A DNA stretch of 64,000 bases, taken from the NCBI GenBank assembly GCA_023435705.1, contig JAEYRH010000013.1, forward strand, positions 62,001 through 126,000, read 5' to 3'. Made by a program: the position numbers and the translations under genes. Under the pieces are notes generated by a model, which worked only from the letters and a program-made list of their open reading frames with translations, was not told the DNA's origin and did not search any database. Source of the stretch: Bacillota bacterium. GTDB taxonomy: Bacteria > Bacillota > Clostridia > Christensenellales > UMGS416. Numbering within the stretch: the first letter of the stretch is position 1; the number at the start of each line of letters is the position of its first letter. Below, in pieces: positions 50,604 to 59,405 of this stretch.

Positions 50604-51728
50604 TTATCGAGTGATTTTGCAGCCACCCTTTTCCAGATCGTCCAGCACATTGCTCTCGGTAACCGGATTGCCCGTGATCAATAGTTGTGATAATCCTTTC
50701 ATGCCTTTGAGAGGGCTCCAGTCACGGATGCGGTTTCCCCTGAGATCCAGGTAGCGGCTGATCTTTATGTTCTTCAGCACAGAGATGTCTTCAATGCTGT
50801 TGTCGGTGAAACGCAGGTCTTCTATGTCAGCCACGCCTTTCAGGGTTGAAATGTCCGTGATGCCGCAGTTTTCCAGATCAATGGCAAAGTAGCTACGGCC
50901 CTTGAATAGAGCAAGGCTTTCGTTTTTGAGATCGGCATCCCTGATTCGGATGCTGCCTATGCCTGTGCAGTTGCTCAAAAGCGCCCGGAATGAATCGTCG
51001 TTGATCCCTATGAGCAATACCTGCCAGAGATTTTTGTGCGCGAACAGTGGTGTGATGTCCGAAAATTGGCTGTCGCAATAAAACGTCCTCAGGTTCTTTG
51101 TGGCTGAGAGCGCTGAAATATCTGTGATGCCCGTGTGCAATGCGTTGAAATCCTGCAGGCTTGGCAAAGCCAATACGGCTGACGCATCGGTCACGGGGTT
51201 GCCGCCAATCCATATGCTCTGCAGCGATTTCATCTCGGCCAAAGGTGAAAGGTCGGATACGCGGTTGCCTGTGATATACAGATACTCCAGGTTTTCGCAG
51301 TAACGCAGATCTTCCAGCGAATAGATCTTTTCATTGGCAAAACTGTAGACATCGGGGTTGTAATCAAACGAGGTTATCTTCCTCATCTCAGCAACTGTGA
51401 TGTCTCGCTCGGGCAAGATCAGCAGTTTTCGAATGAGTTTCTCCACGCCCTGGTCCTGGAATTTGATAACCGTATCACCAGGAAGAGAATGAACGTCTGG
51501 CTTTGGCGTCGGCAGTAATGTCGGCGTGGGTTTGAGCGTGGGCACCGGCGTCGGTTCAGGCGTGGGCACTGGCGTCGGTTCAAACGTGGGTTCGGTGGTC
51601 GGTTCGGGCGTGGGTGAGAGGAATGGAGAGGGAGATGGCGTGATCTCCAACGCTGTAATCACATCGCAGGCGGAAAGCACAGATAGCAGCATGATGCAGG
51701 TGACCGAAAGCAGCGCAATTCGTTTCAT
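50604..51728 (-). CDS. Leucine-rich-repeat lipoprotein
   Basis: A 374-residue lipoprotein: signal ending LSAC (Cys about residue 21), a wall-spanning Thr-Pro-Glu-Pro repeat linker (~30-80) and internalin-like leucine-rich repeats (~90-370). The beginning of the repeat region (VEKLIRKLLILPERDITVAE) matches the corresponding part of the paralogue downstream (VEDVIRQTLNKPEGNITAGD). ATG 51728 is favoured over TTG 51746 because it gives a proper lipoprotein signal start (MKRIALLS). The middle gene of a three-gene unit. Confidence 0.85.
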   Translation of the reverse strand: MKRIALLSVTCIMLLSVLSACDVITALEITPSPSPFLSPTPEPTTEPTFEPTPVPTPEPTPVPTLKPTPTLLPTPKPDVHSLPGDTVIKFQDQGVEKLIRKLLILPERDITVAEMRKITSFDYNPDVYSFANEKIYSLEDLRYCENLEYLYITGNRVSDLSPLAEMKSLQSIWIGGNPVTDASAVLALPSLQDFNALHTGITDISALSATKNLRTFYCDSQFSDITPLFAHKNLWQVLLIGINDDSFRALLSNCTGIGSIRIRDADLKNESLALFKGRSYFAIDLENCGITDISTLKGVADIEDLRFTDNSIEDISVLKNIKISRYLDLRGNRIRDWSPLKGMKGLSQLLITGNPVTESNVLDDLEKGGCKITR

Positions 51729-51751
51729 AACATGCACCCGTTTCAAAGCCG

Positions 51752-53227
51752 TTAAGGCTTTATTTTGATCGATGGATCCCCAATGAAGCAGTAGACATAA
51801 GCTGACATCTCATTTTTGGTGGTAATCATTGACAACATGGCGGCATAAAACTCTGCTGCAACGCCTGTTGATTTCTTTGAAAAGAGAAGGCTTGCCGGCA
51901 ATGGCGCAGGCTTATCGGGGTTGAATCCGACTTCCCTAGTCGTCGTGATCGCCGCGCAGGCGGACCCACTTTTTAAATAGTCCTGTATGCGTGGTGAGTT
52001 CCGTTTTGTTTCGACTTCGAGTGTGGCAAATCCGTCCATGAAATAGACACCTGTGGTGAACCCAGGGCCAGGTTCCGGCAGATATTCATACTCGGTCATA
52101 TAGTCATTACCATCACGGATCTGATTTTCATTGGTGTCGCTTTCCCATATCGTTGCACTTGTTCCGATTGTATAGACGAAGTCATAGGATTTCGCTGCCT
52201 CGGTTTGGAAATTCTCTTGTGTCAACGGATACGTGCTCTTATATTTTGAATGCAGGACGCCTGTTTGAATAAACAGCGTTGTGGAATTGATTCCGATTGC
52301 AGAGAGGTTCTTTGCAAGGCTGTTGCTGTAAAAAGACCAGTCTCCTGCAGAGGATCCCTTTCTCTCGGGATACCCAAAAATAACGCTGGAGATCAATGCG
52401 TTCGGCTCCTTCTTACGGTTTTGCTCATACTTCGCTGTGGCATCCAGCACTGCGGTGATGTCGCCTTTTTCGGAAAAAGGTATTCTGCCCAGTTTGAAAA
52501 GGAGCTTTGGCTTCGCCTTTTTTGCAGCCTTGGCCACTTCATTCATTTCTCCTGCAAAACCGTCTTTGTCATAATCCCATGAAAAGTCAAAGGCGTAAAA
52601 TAGATCCGTTGGTGTATTGTAAGCATTATTATCCGGGTTTTGATAGTCGTACCAACCATCAACGTATCTTGTATTGTGATTGCTCGGCTGAGGATATAAA
52701 TATCGCATAGGGATGATCCCGCCAGTATGCCGCGGGCAAGCTGATTCCTTTTTATAAGGCTGGCCCACAAGCAGCACATACTCCAACGACAATTCCTTGT
52801 CCATTTTCTTGAGATACTGCTGTATTGCCACGCTGGCATCGGTCTTTGCGCCGGGCTTAACGTCTGCCTCAACGCTTTTTACGGTCACGGTGTATCCGCT
52901 CCACTGCTTGTATGCCACGAATTCGGCAAAGCATGGCTTCTGTGACTCAGTTTCACACAGGATCAGATAATTGCCCGTTGTGCCGGAAAGCTTGGGCTTT
53001 GGCATGGGTGTGGGTGTTGGCTGCGGTGTGGGGCTGGGCGTTGGAATGGGGGTGGGCGTTGCTGCAGGTGATGGGGATGCAGTGGGCGCTGGTGTGGATG
53101 GCGCCTGCGTGATCTCTACCGTTGGTGCAGGAGTGGGTGTGGGGGCCATTGCATCAAGCACATCGCAGGCAGGAATAAGCGATAACACCAGAATGATTGC
53201 CAGAATAATCGGTGCAGATCTCTTCAT
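51752..53227 (-). CDS. Gingipain-like (peptidase C25 fold) lipoprotein, probably catalytically inactive
   Basis: A 491-residue lipoprotein (lipobox IPAC, Cys about residue 21) with a long Thr/Pro linker (~28-80) and a C25-type domain: NYLILCETE, AYKQWSGYTVTVKSVEADV, LEYVLLVGQP, the Asp-rich WDYDKDGF segment and the C-terminal FIGDPSIKI. In gingipains the catalytic His sits in a GHG and the Cys a little later; here the segment reads YTIGTSATIW and no cysteine follows at the expected place (GVYFMDGFATL). ATG 53227 after GAGG; longer frames rejected. Top gene of the lipoprotein unit, 23 bases before the LRR lipoprotein gene. Confidence 0.8.
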   Translation of the reverse strand: MKRSAPIILAIILVLSLIPACDVLDAMAPTPTPAPTVEITQAPSTPAPTASPSPAATPTPIPTPSPTPQPTPTPMPKPKLSGTTGNYLILCETESQKPCFAEFVAYKQWSGYTVTVKSVEADVKPGAKTDASVAIQQYLKKMDKELSLEYVLLVGQPYKKESACPRHTGGIIPMRYLYPQPSNHNTRYVDGWYDYQNPDNNAYNTPTDLFYAFDFSWDYDKDGFAGEMNEVAKAAKKAKPKLLFKLGRIPFSEKGDITAVLDATAKYEQNRKKEPNALISSVIFGYPERKGSSAGDWSFYSNSLAKNLSAIGINSTTLFIQTGVLHSKYKSTYPLTQENFQTEAAKSYDFVYTIGTSATIWESDTNENQIRDGNDYMTEYEYLPEPGPGFTTGVYFMDGFATLEVETKRNSPRIQDYLKSGSACAAITTTREVGFNPDKPAPLPASLLFSKKSTGVAAEFYAAMLSMITTKNEMSAYVYCFIGDPSIKIKP

Positions 53228-53430
53228 AAACAACCTCACTATTGATATTACTATCTTGCCATACACCATAATAATTAGCAATTCTTAACGATGGGCAGTT
53301 CAAATAATTAAGAATTTCTTAATGCCTTCTTTCACCTCTTCGTAAGATTTTTCACTTAATCTGTGGGTAATTCTCCTCCGGCATGTTTTATGTTAACATG
53401 AATGCACACAGATGCCTCGGAGGATTCCTT

Positions 53431-54126
53431 ATGAAGATACTTGTCTGCGATGACGATCATGAGATCGTGGATGCAATATCAATCTATCTGAAGAACGAGG
53501 GGTATGAGCCTGTAAAGGCCTATACGGGCATGGAGGCTGTGCAGGCGGTAGAAGGGGGCGGCATCAGTCTTGTGATCATGGACGTGATGATGCCCGGCGT
53601 AGATGGAATCCACGCCACCATGATGTTGCGAGAACGTGGGAATATCCCTGTTATCATGCTATCTGCCAAATCTGAAGATGCAGACAAGGTGCTGGGCCTC
53701 AACATGGGCGCTGATGATTATGTGACAAAGCCATTCAATCCGCTGGAACTGCTGGCGCGTGTGCGGTCGCAGCTAAGGCGATACACGCAGCTTGGCAGCA
53801 TTGAACAGAAGACCGGTATCTACCGCACGGGTGGGCTTGTTGTGGACGACACCGGCAAAGATGTTGTGGTGGATGGCGAATCCATTCGCCTGACGCCTGT
53901 GGAATACGGGATTTTGCGATTGCTGACGCAAAACGCTGGCCGTGTTTTCTCCATTGAGCAAATTTACGTGAATGTATGGAATGAGCAAGCGTTTAGCCCT
54001 GAGAATACTGTGGCTGTACACATCCGACGTATTCGTGAGAAGATCGAAATCAATCCAAAGGAACCCAAATACTTGAAGGTGGTGTGGGGGATTGGATACA
54101 AGGTTGAAAAATATCCGGTATTTTAG
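53431..54126 (+). CDS. OmpR-family response regulator
   Basis: A 231-residue regulator: receiver (CDDD, phosphoacceptor in LVIMDVMMPGVDG, KPFNP) and winged helix (IRLTPVEYGIL, VAVHIRRIREKIE). GGAGG lies nine bases before the ATG at 53431. Overlaps the kinase gene by 35 bases. Divergent from the gingipain-like/LRR lipoprotein unit, which it may control. Confidence 0.94.
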   Translation: MKILVCDDDHEIVDAISIYLKNEGYEPVKAYTGMEAVQAVEGGGISLVIMDVMMPGVDGIHATMMLRERGNIPVIMLSAKSEDADKVLGLNMGADDYVTKPFNPLELLARVRSQLRRYTQLGSIEQKTGIYRTGGLVVDDTGKDVVVDGESIRLTPVEYGILRLLTQNAGRVFSIEQIYVNVWNEQAFSPENTVAVHIRRIREKIEINPKEPKYLKVVWGIGYKVEKYPVF

Positions 54127-55681
54127 CGGCTTCAAGCTGTTGGCCGGATTCTTTTGTTCGCTGGGTGCGGTTGCGGCAGCGATCGGGGCACTTCGAGCCT
54201 GGGATTTTGCAGAGGGCTTGGCCGGTGAGGATACCTTGGCGCTGCACAGCCTTTTTTGGTTGATCGGCGGCTTGCTGACCATGCTGATAAGTCTTGTGTG
54301 GCTTGCTTACACTGCAGGAAGAAGCGCCCGTGCGGATGGTATCAGGCTTCTCGGCATCGACCGGCTCTATGCCGATGTGAGCTTGGCGCTGGTCTGCTTT
54401 ACCGGCAGCATCTGTGTATCTCGGTTGTACATCCTGCTGGCGGGTCTTCATGCGGGCACGCTGCAACGGTCTTTTTGGGTATATGCAGGTGGCGCGTTGC
54501 TTGCGGTGTGCGTTGCATTGTTGGCGATTTATTCCGTTATGAGCCTTTCCAGGCGCATCAAGCGCCGTGAATTACTGAAGCATACGCTGATCATTAAGCT
54601 GATCCCCCTTTTCATCTTCTCGGTTTGCCGTGTCTGGAAAAGAAGCCCGCTCACGCTTCGGTGGGTATTCCTTCTGATTGTATATGCCTTATTGACAGGT
54701 GTGCTCATACTTAATACTGGCTTGGTAAATCGCACTGAGCTCTTTAAACTAGAATCATTCGGAAATTTGTCGCTTATCCCAATTATTCTGTTTGTTGTCC
54801 TGCAGGTTTATGCAATTGTGTATGTTGCGCGAGAGGCTGCGGTATTGAGCGATATTTTAGTCGGCGTCCAAAAGATAAGGTCTGGTGAGTTCACATATCG
54901 GATTGAACCAAAGGGAGGGGCGCCTTTTGCTGATATCGCTCATGCAGTCAACAACATCGCCGATGGTTTGAACGCGGCTCTGGAAGATCGTGTGAAAGCT
55001 GAACGGATGAAGGCTGAGCTGGTCACAAACGTTTCACATGACCTTAGGACGCCCATGACATCCATCATCACCTATATTGACCTTCTGAAAGCAGAGATAC
55101 CTGACGGGGGGAACGCTGCTCAATATATCGGTGTGCTGGATGCCAAGGCGAAAAGGCTGAAAGCCCTCTCGGAAGACCTTTTTGAGGCCGCCAAAGCTGC
55201 CAGCGGCAGCATCAAACCAGCTCTTGTGCAGCTTGATGTAGTCGAGCTCATGTCACAGGGCTTGGGCGAGCTTTCAGACAGAATCAAGGAGTCAGGGCTT
55301 GACTTCCGCGTGAGCCTGATTGGGGAGAAGCTCCATATACTGGCTGATGGGAAGTTGTTGTGGCGCGTCGTGGAAAATTTGCTTTCAAATGTATTCAAGT
55401 ATACCCTTGACCATTCCCGCGTATATGTCAGTGCATATCGTGTGCGAGACCTTGTTCGCATTGAAGTCAAGAACATCTCTGCATACGAGATCACCGTTCC
55501 CGCGGAGGAACTGACGGAGCGCTTTACCCGTGGTGATCAATCCCGTGGAAGTGAAGGATCAGGCTTGGGCCTGGCGATTGCGAAAAGCCTGACAGAGTTG
55601 CAGGGCGGCGAGTTCAGGATAGAAATTGATGGTGATTTGTTCAAGGCAATTGTGGAGTTCAAGGAGGATACTACTTTTTAG
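54092..55681 (+). CDS. Multi-pass membrane sensor histidine kinase
   Basis: A 529-residue kinase with about six membrane helices in the first 250 residues, no large external sensor loop, then a HAMP-like linker, the phospho-His in NVSHDLRTPMTSIITY, and an ATPase domain (NLLSNVFKYT, GSEGSGLGLAIAKSL). Loop-poor membrane sensors of this sort detect membrane stress or antibiotics. TTG start at 54092 with AAGGTGG upstream. Partner of the overlapping regulator gene. Confidence 0.9.
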   Translation: MDTRLKNIRYFSGFKLLAGFFCSLGAVAAAIGALRAWDFAEGLAGEDTLALHSLFWLIGGLLTMLISLVWLAYTAGRSARADGIRLLGIDRLYADVSLALVCFTGSICVSRLYILLAGLHAGTLQRSFWVYAGGALLAVCVALLAIYSVMSLSRRIKRRELLKHTLIIKLIPLFIFSVCRVWKRSPLTLRWVFLLIVYALLTGVLILNTGLVNRTELFKLESFGNLSLIPIILFVVLQVYAIVYVAREAAVLSDILVGVQKIRSGEFTYRIEPKGGAPFADIAHAVNNIADGLNAALEDRVKAERMKAELVTNVSHDLRTPMTSIITYIDLLKAEIPDGGNAAQYIGVLDAKAKRLKALSEDLFEAAKAASGSIKPALVQLDVVELMSQGLGELSDRIKESGLDFRVSLIGEKLHILADGKLLWRVVENLLSNVFKYTLDHSRVYVSAYRVRDLVRIEVKNISAYEITVPAEELTERFTRGDQSRGSEGSGLGLAIAKSLTELQGGEFRIEIDGDLFKAIVEFKEDTTF

Positions 55682-55830
55682 CATCATGTTATGTACACTA
55701 TTTAGTGATGCTGTTTTCAGTAATCTGATCAAACCATGGATGGTTGGATAGTAAAAGCAATAAGCTGATGCGCATCAGATTGATTGGTCACGGTTTAAAC
55801 TGTATATGCCAGTAACTGAGTTTTATCATG

Positions 55831-55860
55831 TTGACATTATATGGAATAAAATGCTAATAT
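55831..55860 (+). promoter_or_regulatory. Promoter of the TetR-Rieske-carotenoid-like operon
   Basis: TTGACA at 55831-55836 and TAATAT at 55855-55860 with an 18-base spacer. The upstream gap 55682-55830 contains no gene. Confidence 0.65.
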
Positions 55861-55861
55861 T

Positions 55862-55885
55862 TGCCTAACTAGCATTGGTTAGGCA
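55862..55885. promoter_or_regulatory. Inverted repeat over the transcription start, candidate TetR operator
   Basis: TGCCTAAC-N8-GTTAGGCA, perfect 8-bp arms. It begins right after the -10 box and touches the first base of the TetR start codon, the standard layout for TetR autorepression. Confidence 0.65.
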
Positions 55886-56475
55886 TGGTGGTAATGGTGG
55901 GCACTGAAGCGCAGATTATTCAAACATCGTTTGAGCTTTTCTGCACAAGAGGTTATTGCCTGTCTGTTTCTGATATTGCTAGAGTATTAGGTATAAAAAC
56001 ACCATCACTTTACAGCCATTTTGATAGCAAGGACCGGATCATCGAACTGATGATTCGCGACGAAATTCATCACTACTTCACCTGTATAAATAATGAGATG
56101 GATCAGCCACAGCAACTCAACTGTAAGGAAATGCTGAAGGATCTGTATTGTTTCATCCTGGAATATTTCAACAGCCACAAGTGTTTGCGATTCTGGCGGA
56201 GCATCTCGCTGATCCCCAATGATCACCTGAAAAACACATGCAGCATGTTGATTGCAGAAAAAGATGCGCCTTATCACAATCTGTTGAAACATAGGTTTGC
56301 AAAGGGGATCGAAGATGGTGAGATCAGAGCCGACGTTTCTGATCGCGCGTTGTACTTGTTTCTCTGCATGATTCAAGGCGTACTAGATGGTATGCTGCTA
56401 TATCCAAAACGCCTGGGAGAAAGTGGTTTTGCAATGGAGATTTTTGATGCCTTTTGGAGCGGCATATGCGCATAA
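55885..56475 (+). CDS. TetR-family transcriptional regulator
   Basis: A 196-residue regulator with the N-terminal helix-turn-helix (LSVSDIARVLGIKTPSLYSHFDSKDRIIELM, ~residues 32-62) and a helical ligand domain. Two starts are possible, ATG 55885 and ATG 55894; neither has a strong ribosome site. The dyad over its promoter suggests it represses itself and the Rieske-flavoprotein operon that follows 70 bases later; the inducer is unknown. Confidence 0.88.
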   Translation: MVVMVGTEAQIIQTSFELFCTRGYCLSVSDIARVLGIKTPSLYSHFDSKDRIIELMIRDEIHHYFTCINNEMDQPQQLNCKEMLKDLYCFILEYFNSHKCLRFWRSISLIPNDHLKNTCSMLIAEKDAPYHNLLKHRFAKGIEDGEIRADVSDRALYLFLCMIQGVLDGMLLYPKRLGESGFAMEIFDAFWSGICA

Positions 56476-56545
56476 GCCTTCATTCTCGTGCCGTATGCCC
56501 AATATGCAGACGTGGGAATTTACTCTTGCCAATAGGAGGTTTGTT

Positions 56546-57523
56546 ATGATCATAAACCAATGGTATGCCATCCTGCCCTCCAGAGCTGTAATGAAAAACA
56601 AGATTGTGGCCGTGAAAAGGTTGAACCTGGAGCTTGTGTTATTCAGAGACAACAGCGGTCAAATTGGCTGCCTGGCAGATCAATGCACACATCGGGGAGC
56701 TGCTCTCAGCAAGGGGAAGATCAAAGGAAATTGCCTGCAATGTCCGTTTCATGGGCTTGAGTTTGACAAGAGCGGCAAATGCACCTTTATCCCGGCCAAC
56801 GGGAAAGCCTCAACCGACAACATCAGCCGTTACAATGTGAGGCACTATCCGGTGAGGGAATCCAACGGCATTGTTTATCTGTGGTATGGCGAACCGGATA
56901 AGCAAACCGACAAGCTGCCATTCTTTGACCAGGATGTGGATTCTTCCTATGTATTCAGTGAAATTGAGGACCATTGGAATTCTCACTATTCCCGGTGCAT
57001 CGAGAATCAGCTTGACGTTGTGCACGTGCCCATCGTACACTACAACACCATAGGACGGGGAAATAAAACACTGGTCAATGGCCCCAAAGTCATATTTGAA
57101 AACGGCATCCTAAAGACCAGCGCCAACAATGAAAGAGATGTCGGGCAGAAGCCGAAGCAAGCTGCGGAGTGTGAAATTAAGGATACCCATCTTTGCTTTG
57201 TTTATCCAAACCTCTGGATGAATCACATCAGTGACAAGATAAAAGTAATCATATACTTTGCGCCAGTAGACGAGGAGAATACCATCCTGTATATCCGGTT
57301 CTACTGCAATGTGACTCGTATTAAGCTCATGAACTGGCTGATCGCGTTCTTTGGCAAGTATGCCAACCGTATCATCGAGCGGCAGGATAAGCGCGTGGTG
57401 ATCACGCAAAAACCCAAAGCGTCTTCATACAAATCCGGAGAAAAGCTCTTGGCGGGCGATGGCCCCATCATCCAGTACAGAAAGATCAGAGAGGAACTAA
57501 AGGACAAGCAGGATAGGCCATAA
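56546..57523 (+). CDS. Rieske non-heme iron oxygenase-like protein
   Basis: A 325-residue single-component Rieske oxygenase homologue (PaO/VanA-like). The [2Fe-2S] site is Cys47-x-His49 and Cys66-x2-His69 (CTHRGAAL...CPFHG). The catalytic mononuclear iron motif is Asn154-x2-Asp157-x2-His160-x4-His165 (NQLDVVHVPIVH). Both sites look intact, so it should hydroxylate, desaturate or demethylate a substrate using O2 and an electron donor, odd in a presumed anaerobe. AGGAGG six bases before the ATG at 56546. Followed after 37 bases by the flavoprotein genes. Confidence 0.88.
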   Translation: MIINQWYAILPSRAVMKNKIVAVKRLNLELVLFRDNSGQIGCLADQCTHRGAALSKGKIKGNCLQCPFHGLEFDKSGKCTFIPANGKASTDNISRYNVRHYPVRESNGIVYLWYGEPDKQTDKLPFFDQDVDSSYVFSEIEDHWNSHYSRCIENQLDVVHVPIVHYNTIGRGNKTLVNGPKVIFENGILKTSANNERDVGQKPKQAAECEIKDTHLCFVYPNLWMNHISDKIKVIIYFAPVDEENTILYIRFYCNVTRIKLMNWLIAFFGKYANRIIERQDKRVVITQKPKASSYKSGEKLLAGDGPIIQYRKIREELKDKQDRP

Positions 57524-57560
57524 GAAGTTCAATAGCAGCTTTTCTAGGGGGGGATGGGCC

Positions 57561-59405
57561 ATGGCATTGCAGTATGATGCGATTATCATCGGCGGGGGGC
57601 TTTCCGGCCTGACTGCGGCCAGCTTGCTTTCCAAGCGGGGGTTGTCAGTGGCCGTTGTTGAAAAAAGCTACAACCCAGGCGGGTCATGCGGGGTTTTCCG
57701 GCGTGGCCATGTCACGTTCGACAATGGCGCGGCCATGATGTATGGTTTTGGGGAGAAGGGCTTCAACGCGCACCGCTTTGTGTTCAACTGCCTTGAGGAG
57801 CCCATCGAGATCATCCGTCACGATTTGCTCTATTGCGTAAACTTCAAGGGCCGAAGAATCAGGTTTTGGGCCGATGTGGACAAATTTGCCGATGAGCTTT
57901 CGGAAGTATTTCCTGCGGAGCGGGAGAATATCCACAGATTTTATCGTGATATGCTCAGAATGTATCGCCATGTCATGGTGGAAACGCCAAGCTATAACAC
58001 AGCTGACGAAACGGACCGCCAAACCGCACTAAAAAGCATGCTCAGGCACCCAATCTCATACGCCCGGTTCCTGAGCTGCCTGAACAGAAGTGCAAAGAAC
58101 CTGTTGAAAAGATATTTCTCAGATCCGGAAATCTTCAAGTTTTTCGACAAACTCACATCAACCTATTGTTATGCGTCGGTTGAGGAAGCGCCTGCCGTAT
58201 TGGCTGCAGTAATGTTTGTGGATAACCATGTGGGCGGAAGCTACTACCCGGCAGGATCCACGCTGTTTGTGCCAGGCAAGCTGGAAAAGGTGATCGAGGA
58301 ACACGGCGGAGAGATGCACCTGCAACGCGAAGCGGTTTCCATCCTGTTTGAAGGCGGTAAGCCTGCGGCAGTGACGCTTGACGATGGCAGCACGCTAAGG
58401 GCAAAGGATATCATATATTCCGGCACTGTGTGGAACTTGTATGGCAAGCTGATTGATCCTCAACACACGACCCAGCATCGCAGAGAATGGGCCGAACGCC
58501 AGGAGCCCACATATCCCAGTGTTGTGCTTTATGCAGTTGTGGACGGAGAGAGTATCCCGGAGGGCACCGCGCCGATCGAGATGCTTGTGGGCAACCCCGA
58601 TCAGCTGGACGAGAGCGAGGTCACAGCCTATATCCTTAGCGTCGACGACAGGACATTATGCGGCAGCGATGAACACACCGTGGTCGCCATTGGCCCCACA
58701 TTTGAACATTGGGATTCCTATGTCGGAGAGGAGTACCAAAGCCGAAAGCGCAAGGAACAACAGCGGCTGATCGCGGTGCTGGAAAAGCGCTTTCCCGGTT
58801 TTTCCCAAGCGGTACGATATGCTGAGGTAGCGACACCACGGACGATCGAGCGGTATACGATGAAGAACGGCGGAGCCGTAGCCGGGCCGAAACAAATGCT
58901 GGGGCAGCACATGTTCCGCAGGCTGCACACCCGGACGGAATGGGATAACCTGTATTGCTGCGGTGAATCCACCGTAATGGGGACGGGGACGCCCACTGTC
59001 ACCACATCGGGGCTTACTGCGGCCAATGCCCTGCTCAAGAAGTTGGGAAAAGAGCCGTTTTCATACCGTCAGGAAATGAAGAACTACGTTCACATTGTCG
59101 AAAAACCCTTTACTCCCGAAAGACTTTATGAGTCAGCTGATGAGCCGGCGCGAACGGTTATGCGCAAAGCAATGGCCTGCCGTCTTTGTGAGTATCCCAC
59201 CTGCTCTGCAAAAACCGATGTGCGGGGCATCATGCGGCGAGTGGCGGTGGGCAACTTCGCGGGAGCAAAAAAATGTTGGATGAAGCATCCGGTTGACATG
59301 AAGACACTGAAACGATATGAAACTGACTGTATATGTGCCACGGAGGGTGGCCAGGCAGTGCAAATCGGGGAAGTGATTGATTTTATCAAAGAGGTAAACG
59401 TGTGA
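57561..59405 (+). CDS. Phytoene-desaturase/CrtISO-like flavoprotein with a cysteine-rich C-terminal extension
   Basis: A 614-residue FAD enzyme. The dinucleotide-binding start is IIIGGGLSGLTAASLLSKRG with GGSCG after it; the C-terminal FAD signature is YCCGESTVMGTGTPTVTTSGLTAANAL in the translation, as in carotenoid desaturases and isomerases. After the normal end (~residue 500) come ~110 more residues with Cys540, Cys543, Cys548, Cys572, Cys590 and Cys592; CRLCEYPTC...RRVAVGNFAGAKK resembles the iron-sulfur N-terminal domain of GltD/PreT-type enzymes. This may feed electrons to the flavin. Overlaps the next gene by four bases. Confidence 0.85.
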   Translation: MALQYDAIIIGGGLSGLTAASLLSKRGLSVAVVEKSYNPGGSCGVFRRGHVTFDNGAAMMYGFGEKGFNAHRFVFNCLEEPIEIIRHDLLYCVNFKGRRIRFWADVDKFADELSEVFPAERENIHRFYRDMLRMYRHVMVETPSYNTADETDRQTALKSMLRHPISYARFLSCLNRSAKNLLKRYFSDPEIFKFFDKLTSTYCYASVEEAPAVLAAVMFVDNHVGGSYYPAGSTLFVPGKLEKVIEEHGGEMHLQREAVSILFEGGKPAAVTLDDGSTLRAKDIIYSGTVWNLYGKLIDPQHTTQHRREWAERQEPTYPSVVLYAVVDGESIPEGTAPIEMLVGNPDQLDESEVTAYILSVDDRTLCGSDEHTVVAIGPTFEHWDSYVGEEYQSRKRKEQQRLIAVLEKRFPGFSQAVRYAEVATPRTIERYTMKNGGAVAGPKQMLGQHMFRRLHTRTEWDNLYCCGESTVMGTGTPTVTTSGLTAANALLKKLGKEPFSYRQEMKNYVHIVEKPFTPERLYESADEPARTVMRKAMACRLCEYPTCSAKTDVRGIMRRVAVGNFAGAKKCWMKHPVDMKTLKRYETDCICATEGGQAVQIGEVIDFIKEVNV

